Below are positions 7,832-13,755 of a stretch of DNA of 20,259 bases, one piece after another. How positions within the stretch are numbered: position 1 is the stretch's first letter; every line of letters begins with the position of its first letter. The notes beneath the pieces were generated by a model, which was given only the letters and a program-made list of their open reading frames with translations, had not been told where the DNA came from and did not search any database. This stretch comes from a virus, in the IMG/VR virus record IMGVR_UViG_3300030012_003782, positions 1 through 20,259 of that record; one strand, given 5' to 3'. The position numbers were made by a program, and so were the translations under genes.

Positions 7832-9135
7832 TCTAATGTTCCTGCCTTGTTCTGTTTAATGGGGTAAAGGTTTACTATAAAATATCTTAATACATCTGCA
7901 TGGTGGTCATTTCTACCATCCTTTAGCGGCTCTTCTTTTAATCGTTGGTCTGTTTTCTTTTCTGGGTATCTATAATTTTCTATACTTGAAATACTGCCTT
8001 TACACTTTTCATCATAAAAAATATGAGCATCTCCCTCACCATCCTCAAACCATCTGCGGACATGAGCAACCCCATTTGCTATGTTCCTGGAAATCTTATC
8101 TCTCTTAAATTGTACATTAATACCATGTCTTCTAAAAATCTCTATATCACCAATACCGCTCTGAGCTTGTACACCGCCACCAGCTGGATCACAAAAATAC
8201 CTATGAACATCATAACCTCTATTCCATACCATCTTTGCTAAATCTTCTGTTTTTACATTTTCTTCATGACATATCTCATCAAATACATAAATGGTGTCCA
8301 TGCCATCCTCATCTTCAGACTTCTTTACCTGAAACCAATTCACACAAGGCATTCTAAAACCAAAGTCAATGGAACAGTAAGTAGGTAAATCGGGATCATA
8401 AGTATGGTTTCTAATATGTACCCTGCGGTCAAAATCATATACCTTACCCGCAAAAGAAGTAAATTCAGCACCAAACTCTTGAGCCAAAGTTTCTTTTGTA
8501 AGTGTCTTTTTAAGTTCATCCATGCTCTCCTTAAAATATGGTGATTCCCATGATGGATGCTGCCAGGAGTTCCAATCACTATATTCTTTTTGTTGTCCTC
8601 TGACATATAAATCATATATCCAATTATATCCCAGAGGGGTAGTTGTAAAAAGACACCATCCCCCCCTGTCTGATAGAGTTGGTCTGAGATATTGTTCCCA
8701 GACAATCTGTTTTACTCTAGCAGCTTCGTCAATAATCATCCAATCCAAACCCTCACCAACTAATGAGTCTGGGTTATCACATGACTTAATCCACAATTCA
8801 CTATTCAATCCCTGTAGTTTTAAATAATATATCTGTCCTGAAATCTCTTTTTTAGCTGCAATAGGTAATTTTAAATGTAAGATAACATATTCTTTTATCA
8901 AACGAGCAACTTTATCGCACAATTCATAATTAGGAGCAACCACCCACCCCCTAGTGTTAGGGGTGAGCAAGTATGGTAATGCTTCTGCCGCAGCAGAGAA
9001 TGACTTTCCTGATCTACGCCCCTGAATATTTACTCTAAATCTAGCAGTAGAATCATGAACATCTAATTGATTCTGTGTAGGGACATAATCTATCAGACTC
9101 CAAAGCTTTCTTTTATTCAGTATCTTTTTCAGCAT
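7825..9135 (-). CDS. terL: Terminase large subunit
   Basis: This 436-aa packaging motor has all expected parts. A Walker A motif (GRRSGKS, 39-45) and Walker B (MIIDEA, 133-138, with Asp136 and catalytic Glu137) are followed by the coupling motif TTT (164-166). The C-terminal RNase H-like nuclease shows SIDFGF (Asp257), FCDPAGG (Asp316) and NDHHADVLRY (Asp410, Asp414), the three acidic metal-binding positions. It overlaps the TerS gene by 23 nt and the portal gene by 7 nt, indicating translational coupling. It hydrolyses ATP to translocate DNA into the procapsid and cuts concatemers. Packaging type (cos or headful) cannot be read from this sequence alone. Confidence 0.95.
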   Translation of the reverse strand: MLKKILNKRKLWSLIDYVPTQNQLDVHDSTARFRVNIQGRRSGKSFSAAAEALPYLLTPNTRGWVVAPNYELCDKVARLIKEYVILHLKLPIAAKKEISGQIYYLKLQGLNSELWIKSCDNPDSLVGEGLDWMIIDEAARVKQIVWEQYLRPTLSDRGGWCLFTTTPLGYNWIYDLYVRGQQKEYSDWNSWQHPSWESPYFKESMDELKKTLTKETLAQEFGAEFTSFAGKVYDFDRRVHIRNHTYDPDLPTYCSIDFGFRMPCVNWFQVKKSEDEDGMDTIYVFDEICHEENVKTEDLAKMVWNRGYDVHRYFCDPAGGGVQAQSGIGDIEIFRRHGINVQFKRDKISRNIANGVAHVRRWFEDGEGDAHIFYDEKCKGSISSIENYRYPEKKTDQRLKEEPLKDGRNDHHADVLRYFIVNLYPIKQNKAGTLEW

Positions 9136-9460
9136 CTTTTATAGGGTTATCCACATATCCACATTCTTTTAGTATTGTTTCTAAGTTTCCACTAAAATCA
9201 ACCTCTTGTTTTTCTGATTGTCCAAGATATTGTTTACCTAAGAAAATCAAAAGAGCAGTATTCCCTAATGCTGCGTGCTTCCATTGAAGCTGACGAAGTT
9301 TAATCTTCATCTGTTCTTTACCAGCTTGTAATTCTGATTTGTATTTTTTTCTGATAGTAGATTCATCACAACCAAAGAATCTAGCAATCTCTACTGTGCT
9401 ACATCCAAAACTGGCTAATAATTCTACTTTATTTGAATCTATGTCTAATATTTTTGGCAT
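9113..9460 (-). CDS. terS: Terminase small subunit
   Basis: This 115-aa protein sits directly before and overlaps terL. Residues about 9-40 form a helix-turn-helix (VELLASFGCSTVEIARFFGC then DESTIRKKYKSEL), the DNA-binding part that recognises the packaging site. Residues about 45-85 are helical with ALLIFLGKQYLGQ, a segment commonly seen in small terminases of this type and probably used for ring assembly. The acidic tail may contact TerL. The start ATG overlaps the preceding 41-aa ORF. Only a weak ribosome-binding site (TTGAG) is present, consistent with coupled translation. Confidence 0.85.
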   Translation of the reverse strand: MPKILDIDSNKVELLASFGCSTVEIARFFGCDESTIRKKYKSELQAGKEQMKIKLRQLQWKHAALGNTALLIFLGKQYLGQSEKQEVDFSGNLETILKECGYVDNPIKDAEKDTE

Positions 9461-9554
9461 TAAATTTTCTCAATTTCTGTTTTATGCTTTTCTTCTTCAT
9501 CCCAAACAAGCGTTTAGGTATAAAATTTCTTGCTGTGCTTTTAGTTACATTCAT
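9429..9554 (-). CDS. Small basic protein (41 aa), coupled to upstream ORF and TerS
   Basis: A 41-codon frame starts at ATG 9554 inside an ATGA overlap with the preceding 47-aa ORF and ends 32 nt inside terS. The product (starting MNVTKSTARNFIPKRL) has many Lys and Arg residues and no acidic ones, suggesting nucleic-acid binding. No motif is recognised. The four-base start/stop overlap and the absence of another gene in this 330-nt stretch support it. The overlap with terS in another frame and the weak ribosome-binding site lower confidence. Confidence 0.45.
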   Translation of the reverse strand: MNVTKSTARNFIPKRLFGMKKKSIKQKLRKFNAKNIRHRFK

Positions 9555-9694
9555 GAATGTCTTTTCACTACTGGCACATTCATAGTTAATGATGATCCTC
9601 TATGTTTCTTATAACCACCTTTAGGATTTTTCATTAATTTGAATTTGCCTTTCTTTTTCATAAAGTGATAACCTCTAGGAGCTTTCACTTTCAT
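9551..9694 (-). CDS. Small basic phage protein (47 aa) upstream of TerS
   Basis: A complete 47-codon frame runs from ATG 9694 to TGA 9551. The product begins MKVKAPRGYHFMKKKGKFKL and continues with a basic, glycine-containing segment and a C-terminal S-L-x-x-x-V-x-x-x-V-K-R-H. This arrangement resembles small, basic proteins I recall next to terminase genes in marine phages, but I cannot confirm a family. An AGGAAG site lies about 10 nt upstream inside the preceding 20-aa ORF, with which it overlaps by ATGA. Function is unknown; nucleic-acid binding is possible from its charge. Confidence 0.65.
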   Translation of the reverse strand: MKVKAPRGYHFMKKKGKFKLMKNPKGGYKKHRGSSLTMNVPVVKRHS

Positions 9695-9753
9695 TTCTTT
9701 TTCTTCCTACCCATTTTCTTTTTCTTTTTCTTTTTTCCAGTATGATAAGGCAT
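9691..9753 (-). CDS. Tiny poly-lysine peptide (20 aa)
   Basis: ATG 9753 opens a 21-codon frame whose product starts MPYHTG and contains eleven lysines in twenty residues, in two runs separated by MGR. It ends in an ATGA overlap with the 47-aa ORF. A G6 run lies about 5 nt upstream and could serve as a ribosome-binding site. It may be a leader that couples translation into the following small genes or a genuine micro-protein. Because a poly-Lys frame can arise from a purine-rich tract, the call is tentative. Confidence 0.4.
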   Translation of the reverse strand: MPYHTGKKKKKKKMGRKKKK

Positions 9754-9793
9754 ACATCCCCCCGCGTTAATTAACTATTCACTAAATATATTT

Positions 9794-10108
9794 TTAGTTT
9801 ACATTAAAAAACTTCTCGCATTTCATCAATGCTCTGCGCCAATATGTTTTTGCACTACTGACTGATATATCTAAACCCTCTGCTATGTGGGGAAAAGTCA
9901 TGAGGTTAAGTCTTCTATTGAAAACCTGTCTTTCCCTATAAGACATTTCATCATAAGCTTTATGAGCAGCAAACTGCCATTTTCTATCTTTCTCTGGGAT
10001 TAACCCACTCTGAAAGACTTTTAACTTATGAGCAAATTCTTGACGCAGATCAACTGAGTCCTCTAGCATTTGTCTATTTTTATCAGTTAGCATTTCCCAA
10101 TCTGACAT
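9794..10108 (-). CDS. Sigma-70 region 4 / LuxR-like helix-turn-helix protein
   Basis: This 104-aa protein is the first gene of the leftward virion operon, with AAGGAAG upstream of its ATG. Residues about 55-101 (SYRERQVFNRRLNLMTFPHI, then AEGLDISVSSAKTYWRRA and LMKCEKFF) form a four-helix arrangement typical of sigma-70 region 4: an S-x-R-E-R-Q-V opening, a helix-turn-helix with IAEGLDISVSSAKTY, and a closing basic helix. Regions 2 and 3 are absent, so it is not a complete sigma factor. It could be a transcription activator of the late operon or a packaging-associated DNA-binding protein, since it precedes terS. Regulation of the operon is inferred from position. Confidence 0.65.
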   Translation of the reverse strand: MSDWEMLTDKNRQMLEDSVDLRQEFAHKLKVFQSGLIPEKDRKWQFAAHKAYDEMSYRERQVFNRRLNLMTFPHIAEGLDISVSSAKTYWRRALMKCEKFFNVN

Positions 10109-10197
10109 GTCATTACTTCCTTTACAATGGTATTGAAAATTTTAAGAGTCAATACGCCGCACCCCCCAGCGCCGCCTTGGGTGTTGGGGTTGCTAGT

Positions 10198-10212
10198 TAT
10201 ACATAATGTATA
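10198..10212. promoter_or_regulatory. 15-bp perfect palindrome, candidate operator
   Basis: TATACAT-A-ATGTATA is perfectly symmetric about position 10205. It lies immediately downstream of the leftward TATAAT hexamer, where a bound repressor would block that promoter. Outer sequences GGGGTTGC (10186-10193) and GCAATAACCCC (10219-10229) are also nearly symmetric around it. The operator role is inferred from symmetry and place. Confidence 0.45.
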
Positions 10213-10240
10213 TTATACGCAATAACCCCAGACGAAGCAA
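10212..10240 (-). promoter_or_regulatory. Candidate sigma-70-type promoter for the virion operon
   Basis: On the minus strand TTGCTT (10235-10240) is followed after 17 nt by a perfect TATAAT (10212-10217). The -35 matches consensus only at TTG. Transcription would start near 10205 and give a leader of roughly 95 nt before the ATG at 10108. The -10 touches the 15-bp palindrome. Confidence 0.4.
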
Positions 10241-10248
10241 CCAGAAAA

Positions 10249-10293
10249 AAGCGGGGGGGCTGCCAGGATGGCACAGAAGCGGGGGGGCGGGGG
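10249..10293 (+). repeat. Duplicated G7 tract, potential G-quadruplex
   Basis: AAGCGGGGGGGC occurs twice exactly (10249-10260 and 10277-10288), the second followed by a further G5 run. Between the copies TGCC-AGGAT-GGCA can form a small hairpin. Such G-runs are striking in a genome this AT-rich and could fold as a G-quadruplex on the plus strand or in the leader of the rightward transcript. Confidence 0.55.
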
Positions 10294-10417
10294 CTATTTC
10301 CGCTTCATTCCCTTTTTGTAAATTTAGACAAATAAAAACTTTATTATTTTATACCATGTCAATAAAATATTTACTATATTCTATTAATTGATATTAATAA
10401 TATAAAGGACTTTAAAA

Positions 10418-10657
10418 ATGAGATTAAAAAAACATGTTAAGATTAGAGTAATTACAGAAGCTTTTAGTTATGCTATTTCAATAGTAGCTTTAATTGGAAG
10501 CATTACAGCATTACTATTAATTACTACAACAGGACAAGCAACAGGTGAAGCAACATTAGCGCACCCTAACTTTCTAAATGGTATTATATTAATGGCTATA
10601 AGCGCCTGGTTATTCCTGGGCGGTTATGTTATCTATATATTAGGAAGATGCGAATAA
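10418..10657 (+). CDS. Small membrane protein with two transmembrane segments
   Basis: This 79-aa protein begins with a basic stretch (MRLKKHVKIR) followed by two hydrophobic helices, about residues 14-37 (AFSYAISIVALIGSITALLL) and 51-76 (FLNGIILMAISAWLFLGGYV). The basic N-terminus predicts a cytoplasmic start, giving a hairpin with both ends inside. An AAAGGA site lies about 10 nt upstream. It is the first gene of the rightward operon and ends with a TAATG overlap with the GP88-like gene. The family is not recognised; roles such as a superinfection or host-membrane effector, or a holin-like protein, cannot be separated by sequence. Confidence 0.7.
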   Translation: MRLKKHVKIRVITEAFSYAISIVALIGSITALLLITTTGQATGEATLAHPNFLNGIILMAISAWLFLGGYVIYILGRCE

Positions 10658-11619
10658 TGGACTTATCACTTAAAACTAATAAGATAAAACTTAATCAAAT
10701 AATAGCGCGCAGAGATTATACAACTGCGCGCGCCCTATGCGTTGAATACTTAGAGCAATTCCCAGCAAAGCCGGGGCTATCTGTTCAGGGTGCAAAGCAG
10801 ACGCATCAGGGCTACATCAAAAGCTTTATATATTTTTTAGACAATATGCACAGATTAGAAGATTTATATAATAATGGTTATATAGTGCTAGATGATAAAA
10901 AGATTAAAATTCTAGCAGATGATAACAGTAAAATTCCATTTGTTAATTATTCCAATTCACCAATAAGCAATTGCCCAGGCGCTCACAGCTGCCTAACTTT
11001 TTGCTACTCTTTAAATAGTTTTAGGTTTCCAGCGCCATTTACAAGATGGGCTATAAATTCAATAATAGAACAGGAACGCCCAGAGATCATACACCAGGCA
11101 CTAATTGATTATAAGAAAAAAAGATCTATTGCTAAGCTAATTAAAGACCAGGGGCATATTGATTTTAGACTTTTTGCGGATGGGGACTTTAAAGATTTAA
11201 ACGCTTTATATAATTGGATGGACTTTTTAAAGCAACATAAAGATATTAAAGCTTATGCATACAGTAAAAGCTGGACATTATTTATACAGGCCATAAAAGA
11301 ACGCGGCGAAAATTATTTCCCGCCTAATTTTGTTTTGAATCTTAGCAGCGGCGGCCGCTTCCATAATCTTAAAGACATAATGAAGCATTATAATTTTGTA
11401 CGCGGTGAATTTGTTAGCATTCAAATAGATAAGTTAATTAACCCGCACAAAATGACAAAAGAGCAAAAAAGAGATATAAGGAAACGCGCGCACAAGATGG
11501 GACATAAAAAAGTTTTTGTTTGCCCTGGCATCTGCGGAAGCTGTACAGCTTATGGGCATGCATGCGGGGACAATAAAAGATTTAAAGACTTTACAATAAT
11601 AACGCCTGTACATAAATAA
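10657..11619 (+). CDS. GP88-like phage protein with paired cysteine clusters
   Basis: I choose the ATG at 10657 (TAATG overlap with the previous stop) because AGGAAG lies 9 nt upstream; an in-frame ATG at 10648 is too close to that site. The 320-aa product resembles the phage GP88 family (named for mycobacteriophage gp88). It has an early Cys cluster NCPGAHSCLTFCYS (Cys106, 112, 116), a central FRLFADGDF (170-178), W187 and AYSKSW (201-206), and a late cluster CPGICGSCTAYGHAC (Cys289, 293, 296, 303). Seven clustered cysteines suggest an iron-sulphur or zinc site. The GDF and YSKS elements are the usual family landmarks. Enzymatic function is unknown. It lies in an operon with a membrane protein. 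Confidence 0.65.
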   Translation: MDLSLKTNKIKLNQIIARRDYTTARALCVEYLEQFPAKPGLSVQGAKQTHQGYIKSFIYFLDNMHRLEDLYNNGYIVLDDKKIKILADDNSKIPFVNYSNSPISNCPGAHSCLTFCYSLNSFRFPAPFTRWAINSIIEQERPEIIHQALIDYKKKRSIAKLIKDQGHIDFRLFADGDFKDLNALYNWMDFLKQHKDIKAYAYSKSWTLFIQAIKERGENYFPPNFVLNLSSGGRFHNLKDIMKHYNFVRGEFVSIQIDKLINPHKMTKEQKRDIRKRAHKMGHKKVFVCPGICGSCTAYGHACGDNKRFKDFTIITPVHK

Positions 11620-11646
11620 TTTGTTAATAACATAAGGACAAAGCAA

Positions 11647-11958
11647 ATGAGAAGAAAAAAGATAGCTAAGATATGCACAGAAATAAATAAAAGCATTGAC
11701 AAGCTAGAAAAAAAGTATAAGCAGCCATTTATTAAGCTAGAAGCAGAAGCAAAAGACGCCTATAATTATGAAAGTTATATGCCATATTATAGAGAAATAG
11801 CTTATATAGATGGACTTAAAAAAGCCCTGGAATTAATGGGCTGCGTTATTGTCTGGGATGGTGTCCAGGATGTAATAAAAGATGCTGTACAAGTTAAGCA
11901 TCTAACAAATGCAGAGCTGGACAAAGTCGCAGATATATTAGATAAAGGGGGCTATTAA
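11647..11958 (+). CDS. Hypothetical protein (103 aa)
   Basis: This protein starts MRRKKIAKICTEINKSIDKL and is preceded by AAGGAC 9 nt before the ATG. The N-terminal 45 residues are Lys/Glu-rich and probably helical; residues about 55-80 (GLKKALELMGCVIVWDGVQD) are more hydrophobic. No known domain is recognised. Its stop overlaps the next start by one base (TAATG), so it is the third gene of a co-translated cluster with the GP88-like protein. It has no signal peptide or membrane segment. Confidence 0.7.
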   Translation: MRRKKIAKICTEINKSIDKLEKKYKQPFIKLEAEAKDAYNYESYMPYYREIAYIDGLKKALELMGCVIVWDGVQDVIKDAVQVKHLTNAELDKVADILDKGGY

Positions 11959-12161
11959 TGACAAAAAAACATTATAAAGTATTAGCCCGCTTAATTGGTG
12001 AACATGGCATATATATTAATAGCGGCTTTGTAAATGATTTAATTCATGAACTTAAAAAAGACAATAGACGCTTTAATGTTGGAATTTTTAGGGATGCCAT
12101 TAATAGCAGCATAAAGCCAGATATAAAAAGACGAAACCAGGGGGGCGCGCCTATGAAATAA
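11958..12161 (+). CDS. Hypothetical small basic protein (67 aa)
   Basis: This 67-aa protein (MTKKHYKVLARLIGEHGIYI...) is the last gene of the operon and is followed 25 nt later by a strong terminator. The opening K-K-x-Y/H-x-x-x-A-x-x-I and the later RFNVGIFRDAIN resemble short proteins frequent in marine phage genomes, usually unnamed, which may be helical DNA-associated proteins. The C-terminus is basic (PDIKRRNQGGAPMK). Its last codons include an unusually GC-rich GGGGGGCGCGCC stretch. Function unknown. Confidence 0.65.
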   Translation: MTKKHYKVLARLIGEHGIYINSGFVNDLIHELKKDNRRFNVGIFRDAINSSIKPDIKRRNQGGAPMK

Positions 12162-12186
12162 AAACAGCTGGGACAAAAACAGCAAA

Positions 12187-12218
12187 AGCCCGCTATTCAT
12201 TTAGCGGGCTTTTTTTTT
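12187..12218 (+). terminator. Strong intrinsic terminator, probably bidirectional
   Basis: AGCCCGCTA (12187-12195), loop TTCATT, and TAGCGGGCT (12202-12210) form a perfect 9-bp stem followed by T9. The preceding A-run gives a shorter U-tail on the opposite strand. It closes the rightward operon and could also serve the minus-strand ORF ending at 12220. Confidence 0.92.
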
Positions 12219-12219
12219 G

Positions 12220-12480
12220 CTATTTATGCCCTGTTTTTATAGATCTTTTTCTAATATTATTATTGCCAGGGTTTTTTTGTATTTTATTAATCATGCTTAA
12301 TTTGTCCCTGGGTGAAGCTGTCATAAAACATTTTTTAAGATCTACAACATCAACAGCAGATTTAGCCCAGCCCAGAGTTTGACTACATAAATTTTTTTCA
12401 TTTTGTTGATCTGCAAATGGACAAGTAAGATCTGCTTCTTCACTATGCATACATTCATTGAATAATTCGGTTTTAATCAT
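12220..12480 (-). CDS. Hypothetical Cys-containing protein (86 aa)
   Basis: This minus-strand frame lies between the rightward terminator and the tandem repeats. The product (MIKTELFNECMHSEEADLTC...) has four cysteines (C10, C20, C32 and C51) and a basic C-terminus (NNNIRKRSIKTGHK). The residue mixture looks protein-like and the bidirectional terminator lies exactly at its end. No ribosome-binding site is visible before the ATG, and the 27-bp tandem repeats start only 8 nt upstream, so it may be leaderless or not translated. A copy of the repeat element lies inside it (12251-12277). Small metal-binding protein is one possibility; no family recognised. Confidence 0.5.
   Translation of the reverse strand: MIKTELFNECMHSEEADLTCPFADQQNEKNLCSQTLGWAKSAVDVVDLKKCFMTASPRDKLSMINKIQKNPGNNNIRKRSIKTGHK
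12251..12277 (+). repeat. Dispersed element copy (CTAATA-N10-CAGGGTTTTTT)
   Basis: CTAATATTAT, six bases, then CAGGGTTTTTT. The spacing is identical to the tandem copies at 12488 and 12515. It lies antisense inside the 86-aa ORF. Confidence 0.6.
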
Positions 12481-12487
12481 ATACTAT

Positions 12488-12541
12488 CTAATAATTAAGA
12501 TGACAGGGTTTTTTCTAATAATTAATATCTCAGGGTTTTTT
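12488..12541 (+). repeat. Two exact-length 27-bp tandem repeats
   Basis: Units 12488-12514 and 12515-12541 are directly adjacent. Both read CTAATAATTA, six variable bases (AGATGA or ATATCT), CAGGGTTTTTT. They lie in the 273-bp non-coding region, 8 nt before the start of the minus-strand ORF and about 215 nt before the rightward gene at 12754. They are the core copies of a dispersed element (see findings). Role not established: promoter, operator or replication iteron. Confidence 0.85.
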
Positions 12542-12563
12542 AAAAAAAAGGGGGGATACCCCC
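12542..12563 (-). terminator. Intrinsic terminator for leftward transcripts
   Basis: On the minus strand GGGGG, loop TAT, CCCCC form a stem (12550-12563 in total, with one more C), followed by eight T residues (A8 at 12542-12549). This is a compact classic terminator shape. It would stop leftward, antisense transcription before it reaches the tandem repeats and the 86-aa ORF. Confidence 0.6.
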
Positions 12564-12649
12564 ATTTAAAAGTAAGGCGGTATATAAAATAGTGGTATTA
12601 TTGGTACTATTAACCCCCAAAATACCGATAATTACCTATTCTGAGAATC

Positions 12650-12692
12650 GGGGGGGGATACCCCCCACCCCCACCCCCCCCATCTTTTTTTT
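12650..12692 (+). terminator. G8-ATA-C6 hairpin with C-rich run and T8; G-quadruplex-prone minus strand
   Basis: G8 (12650-12657), ATA, C6 (12661-12666) form a stem with three-base loop nearly identical to the hairpin at 12550. It is followed by ACCCCC and ACCCCCCCC runs and then T8 (12685-12692). The intervening C-run makes it an imperfect rightward terminator. The minus strand carries G8-T-G5-T-G6, which meets the usual G-quadruplex pattern. Confidence 0.5.
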
Positions 12693-12753
12693 CTTGTATA
12701 TTTCATTTTTTGTAAATAACTTAATTACAATTAAACAATGAAAGGACTAAAAG

Positions 12754-13089
12754 ATGTACATACATATTAACGAATCAGAATTTATAGATAGATCAAATAA
12801 AATGTCGCAGTATAAGGATAATTTCTCATATTGGGGTAAAAAAGCTTTATTTCAGCATCTAGAAGAGTATGAATCTGACACAGGCGATAGTGTTGAATTT
12901 GATTATATTGCTTTTTGTAGTGAATGGACAGAGTATGAAAGCGTAGATGAAGTAGAAGATGCTTATGGCACTCTGGAAATTGCTGGAATATCTGATTTAG
13001 AAAATCATACACAAGTAATAACTTTTAAACACTATACAAATATAATGGAAGATGTCTATACTACCAGATATATTGTAAAAGATTTTTAA
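12754..13089 (+). CDS. Conserved phage hypothetical protein (111 aa)
   Basis: This acidic protein starts MYIHINESEFID with AAAGGAC upstream. The pattern FSYWGKKALFQHLEEYESDT followed by VEFDYIAFCSEWTEYESVDE matches a widespread but uncharacterised early phage and prophage protein, in which NFS-x-x-G-x-x-A-L-x-x-x-L is followed by E-x-D-x-I-A-x-C-x-x-x-x-E-Y. I recall this family only as hypothetical. It is the first gene of the rightward cluster of small genes, in a typical early-gene position. No membrane segment, signal or catalytic motif is visible. A host-takeover or anti-defence role is possible but not shown. Confidence 0.75.
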   Translation: MYIHINESEFIDRSNKMSQYKDNFSYWGKKALFQHLEEYESDTGDSVEFDYIAFCSEWTEYESVDEVEDAYGTLEIAGISDLENHTQVITFKHYTNIMEDVYTTRYIVKDF

Positions 13090-13108
13090 ACAACGAAAGG
13101 AAAAAAAC

Positions 13109-13351
13109 ATGCCTAAATATGAAAAAACAGAAGATGTAGGTAAAAATTGGATTTGTAAAGACTGCGGAAGCGATGATGTACAGCAAGAAGCATGGGTTAA
13201 TGTGAATACATCAGAAATAGAAACATTTCCTGAGCATAATAAAGCTTGGTGTTGTGAATGTGCAGATCATGTCCGCATCGGTATTGATAATGAAATATAT
13301 GAAGAACAAAAAATAGATTATTTACAATCTGTGGGGGGACATTGTGGATAA
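13109..13351 (+). CDS. Small zinc-ribbon-like protein (80 aa)
   Basis: An AAAGGA site precedes the ATG. The product has CKDCG (about residues 15-19) followed later by CCEC (about 47-50), a CxxC ... CxxC pair spaced about 30 residues apart as in zinc ribbons. Between them is a polar segment (SDDVQQEAWVNVNTSEIETF). The acidic C-terminus ends CG. It is probably a metal-binding small protein of unknown target. The next gene begins within its last 8 nt at a GTG codon, so the two are coupled. Confidence 0.7.
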   Translation: MPKYEKTEDVGKNWICKDCGSDDVQQEAWVNVNTSEIETFPEHNKAWCCECADHVRIGIDNEIYEEQKIDYLQSVGGHCG

Positions 13352-13577
13352 TAATTTAAAAATATATAAAGTACATTTTGGTAAAGCTTACCCACTTTAT
13401 AATGGTTATGACAAAGATTACCACAGAATAAGAAAATACAATAATTTACAAAAAGCAGAAAAATGCGTACAAAGAGCAGATAATTGTAAATGGGTTGAAT
13501 GGGCGCACTTGGTAATAGACATTACATCAAGTGAAAAAGAGTTAAAATATGAAAGGGATAAAAACAATGGACAATGA
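13344..13577 (+). CDS. Hypothetical protein (77 aa), GTG start
   Basis: The frame opens with GTG at 13344, preceded by a G6 run about 5 nt upstream that can act as ribosome-binding site, and overlaps the previous gene by 8 nt. The product, MDNNLKIYKVHFGKAYPLYN and onward, is basic in the centre (RIRKYNNLQKAEKCVQRADN) and ends in a charged tail. The aromatic-rich start (YKVHFGKAYPLYNGYDKDYH) suggests a small beta-strand fold. No family recognised. It sits in the tightly overlapping early cluster. Confidence 0.65.
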   Translation: MDNNLKIYKVHFGKAYPLYNGYDKDYHRIRKYNNLQKAEKCVQRADNCKWVEWAHLVIDITSSEKELKYERDKNNGQ

Positions 13578-13755
13578 TATAAAACTATTAGCCGAATCGC
13601 TGCATAATGAAGTAGATTTTATTAAAGAGCGTATTAAAAAATTAGAGCTGCTAATAGGCAAAGTAATAGAAAAAGCAGCTGAAAATAAAGAAATTGTAAT
13701 AGAAAAAGAAATACCTAATTTGTCTTATGGTGAAAAAGACTATGTTGAATTATAA
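13567..13755 (+). CDS. Hypothetical coiled-coil protein (62 aa)
   Basis: I choose ATG 13567, which has AAAGGG about 9 nt upstream; an in-frame ATG at 13549 has none. The product (MDNDIKLLAESLHNEVDFIK...) is Leu/Ile/Glu/Lys-rich with heptad-like spacing over residues 5-45, predicting one amphipathic helix or coiled coil, then an acidic end (SYGEKDYVEL). It overlaps the previous gene by 11 nt and the next by 14 nt. Function unknown. Confidence 0.6.
   Translation: MDNDIKLLAESLHNEVDFIKERIKKLELLIGKVIEKAAENKEIVIEKEIPNLSYGEKDYVEL

Larger units (their letters stand above)
10109..10417. promoter_or_regulatory. Divergent control region between virion operon and rightward operon
   Basis: This 309-bp stretch has no supported gene. 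It separates the leftward gene at 10108 from the rightward gene at 10418. It contains a C/G-rich segment (10157-10190), a 15-bp palindrome (10198-10212) flanked by GGGGTTGC and GCAATAACCCC half-sites, a leftward TATAAT hexamer, two G7 direct repeats, and then about 100 bp of very AT-rich DNA (10316-10405) leading to an AAAGGA ribosome-binding site. A rightward promoter pair TTGCTA (10191-10196) with TATACG (10214-10219), spaced 17 nt, is possible but weak; the AT-rich segment offers too many alternatives to choose. Confidence 0.65.
12481..12753. promoter_or_regulatory. Second non-coding control region
   Basis: No gene is supported here. In order it contains the 27-bp tandem repeats, an A8-G6-ATA-C5 hairpin, TATATAAAAT (12581-12590), an imperfect inverted repeat (GGTATTATTGGTA at 12594-12606 against TACCGATAATTACC at 12623-12636), a G8-ATA-C6 hairpin with a C-rich run and T8, and an AT-rich leader with AAAGGA before the gene at 12754. 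The region divides a leftward and a rightward gene and so should hold promoters for both. I cannot select a sigma-70 pair with confidence. Confidence 0.55.

Noticed and set aside
8340-8705. 121-aa minus-strand frame inside terL
   Set aside because: It is another frame of terL, which has all packaging motifs across the same bases.
10206-10391. 61-aa plus-strand frame in the divergent region
   Set aside because: It spans the G7 repeats, has no ribosome-binding site, and its translation is low in protein-like character.
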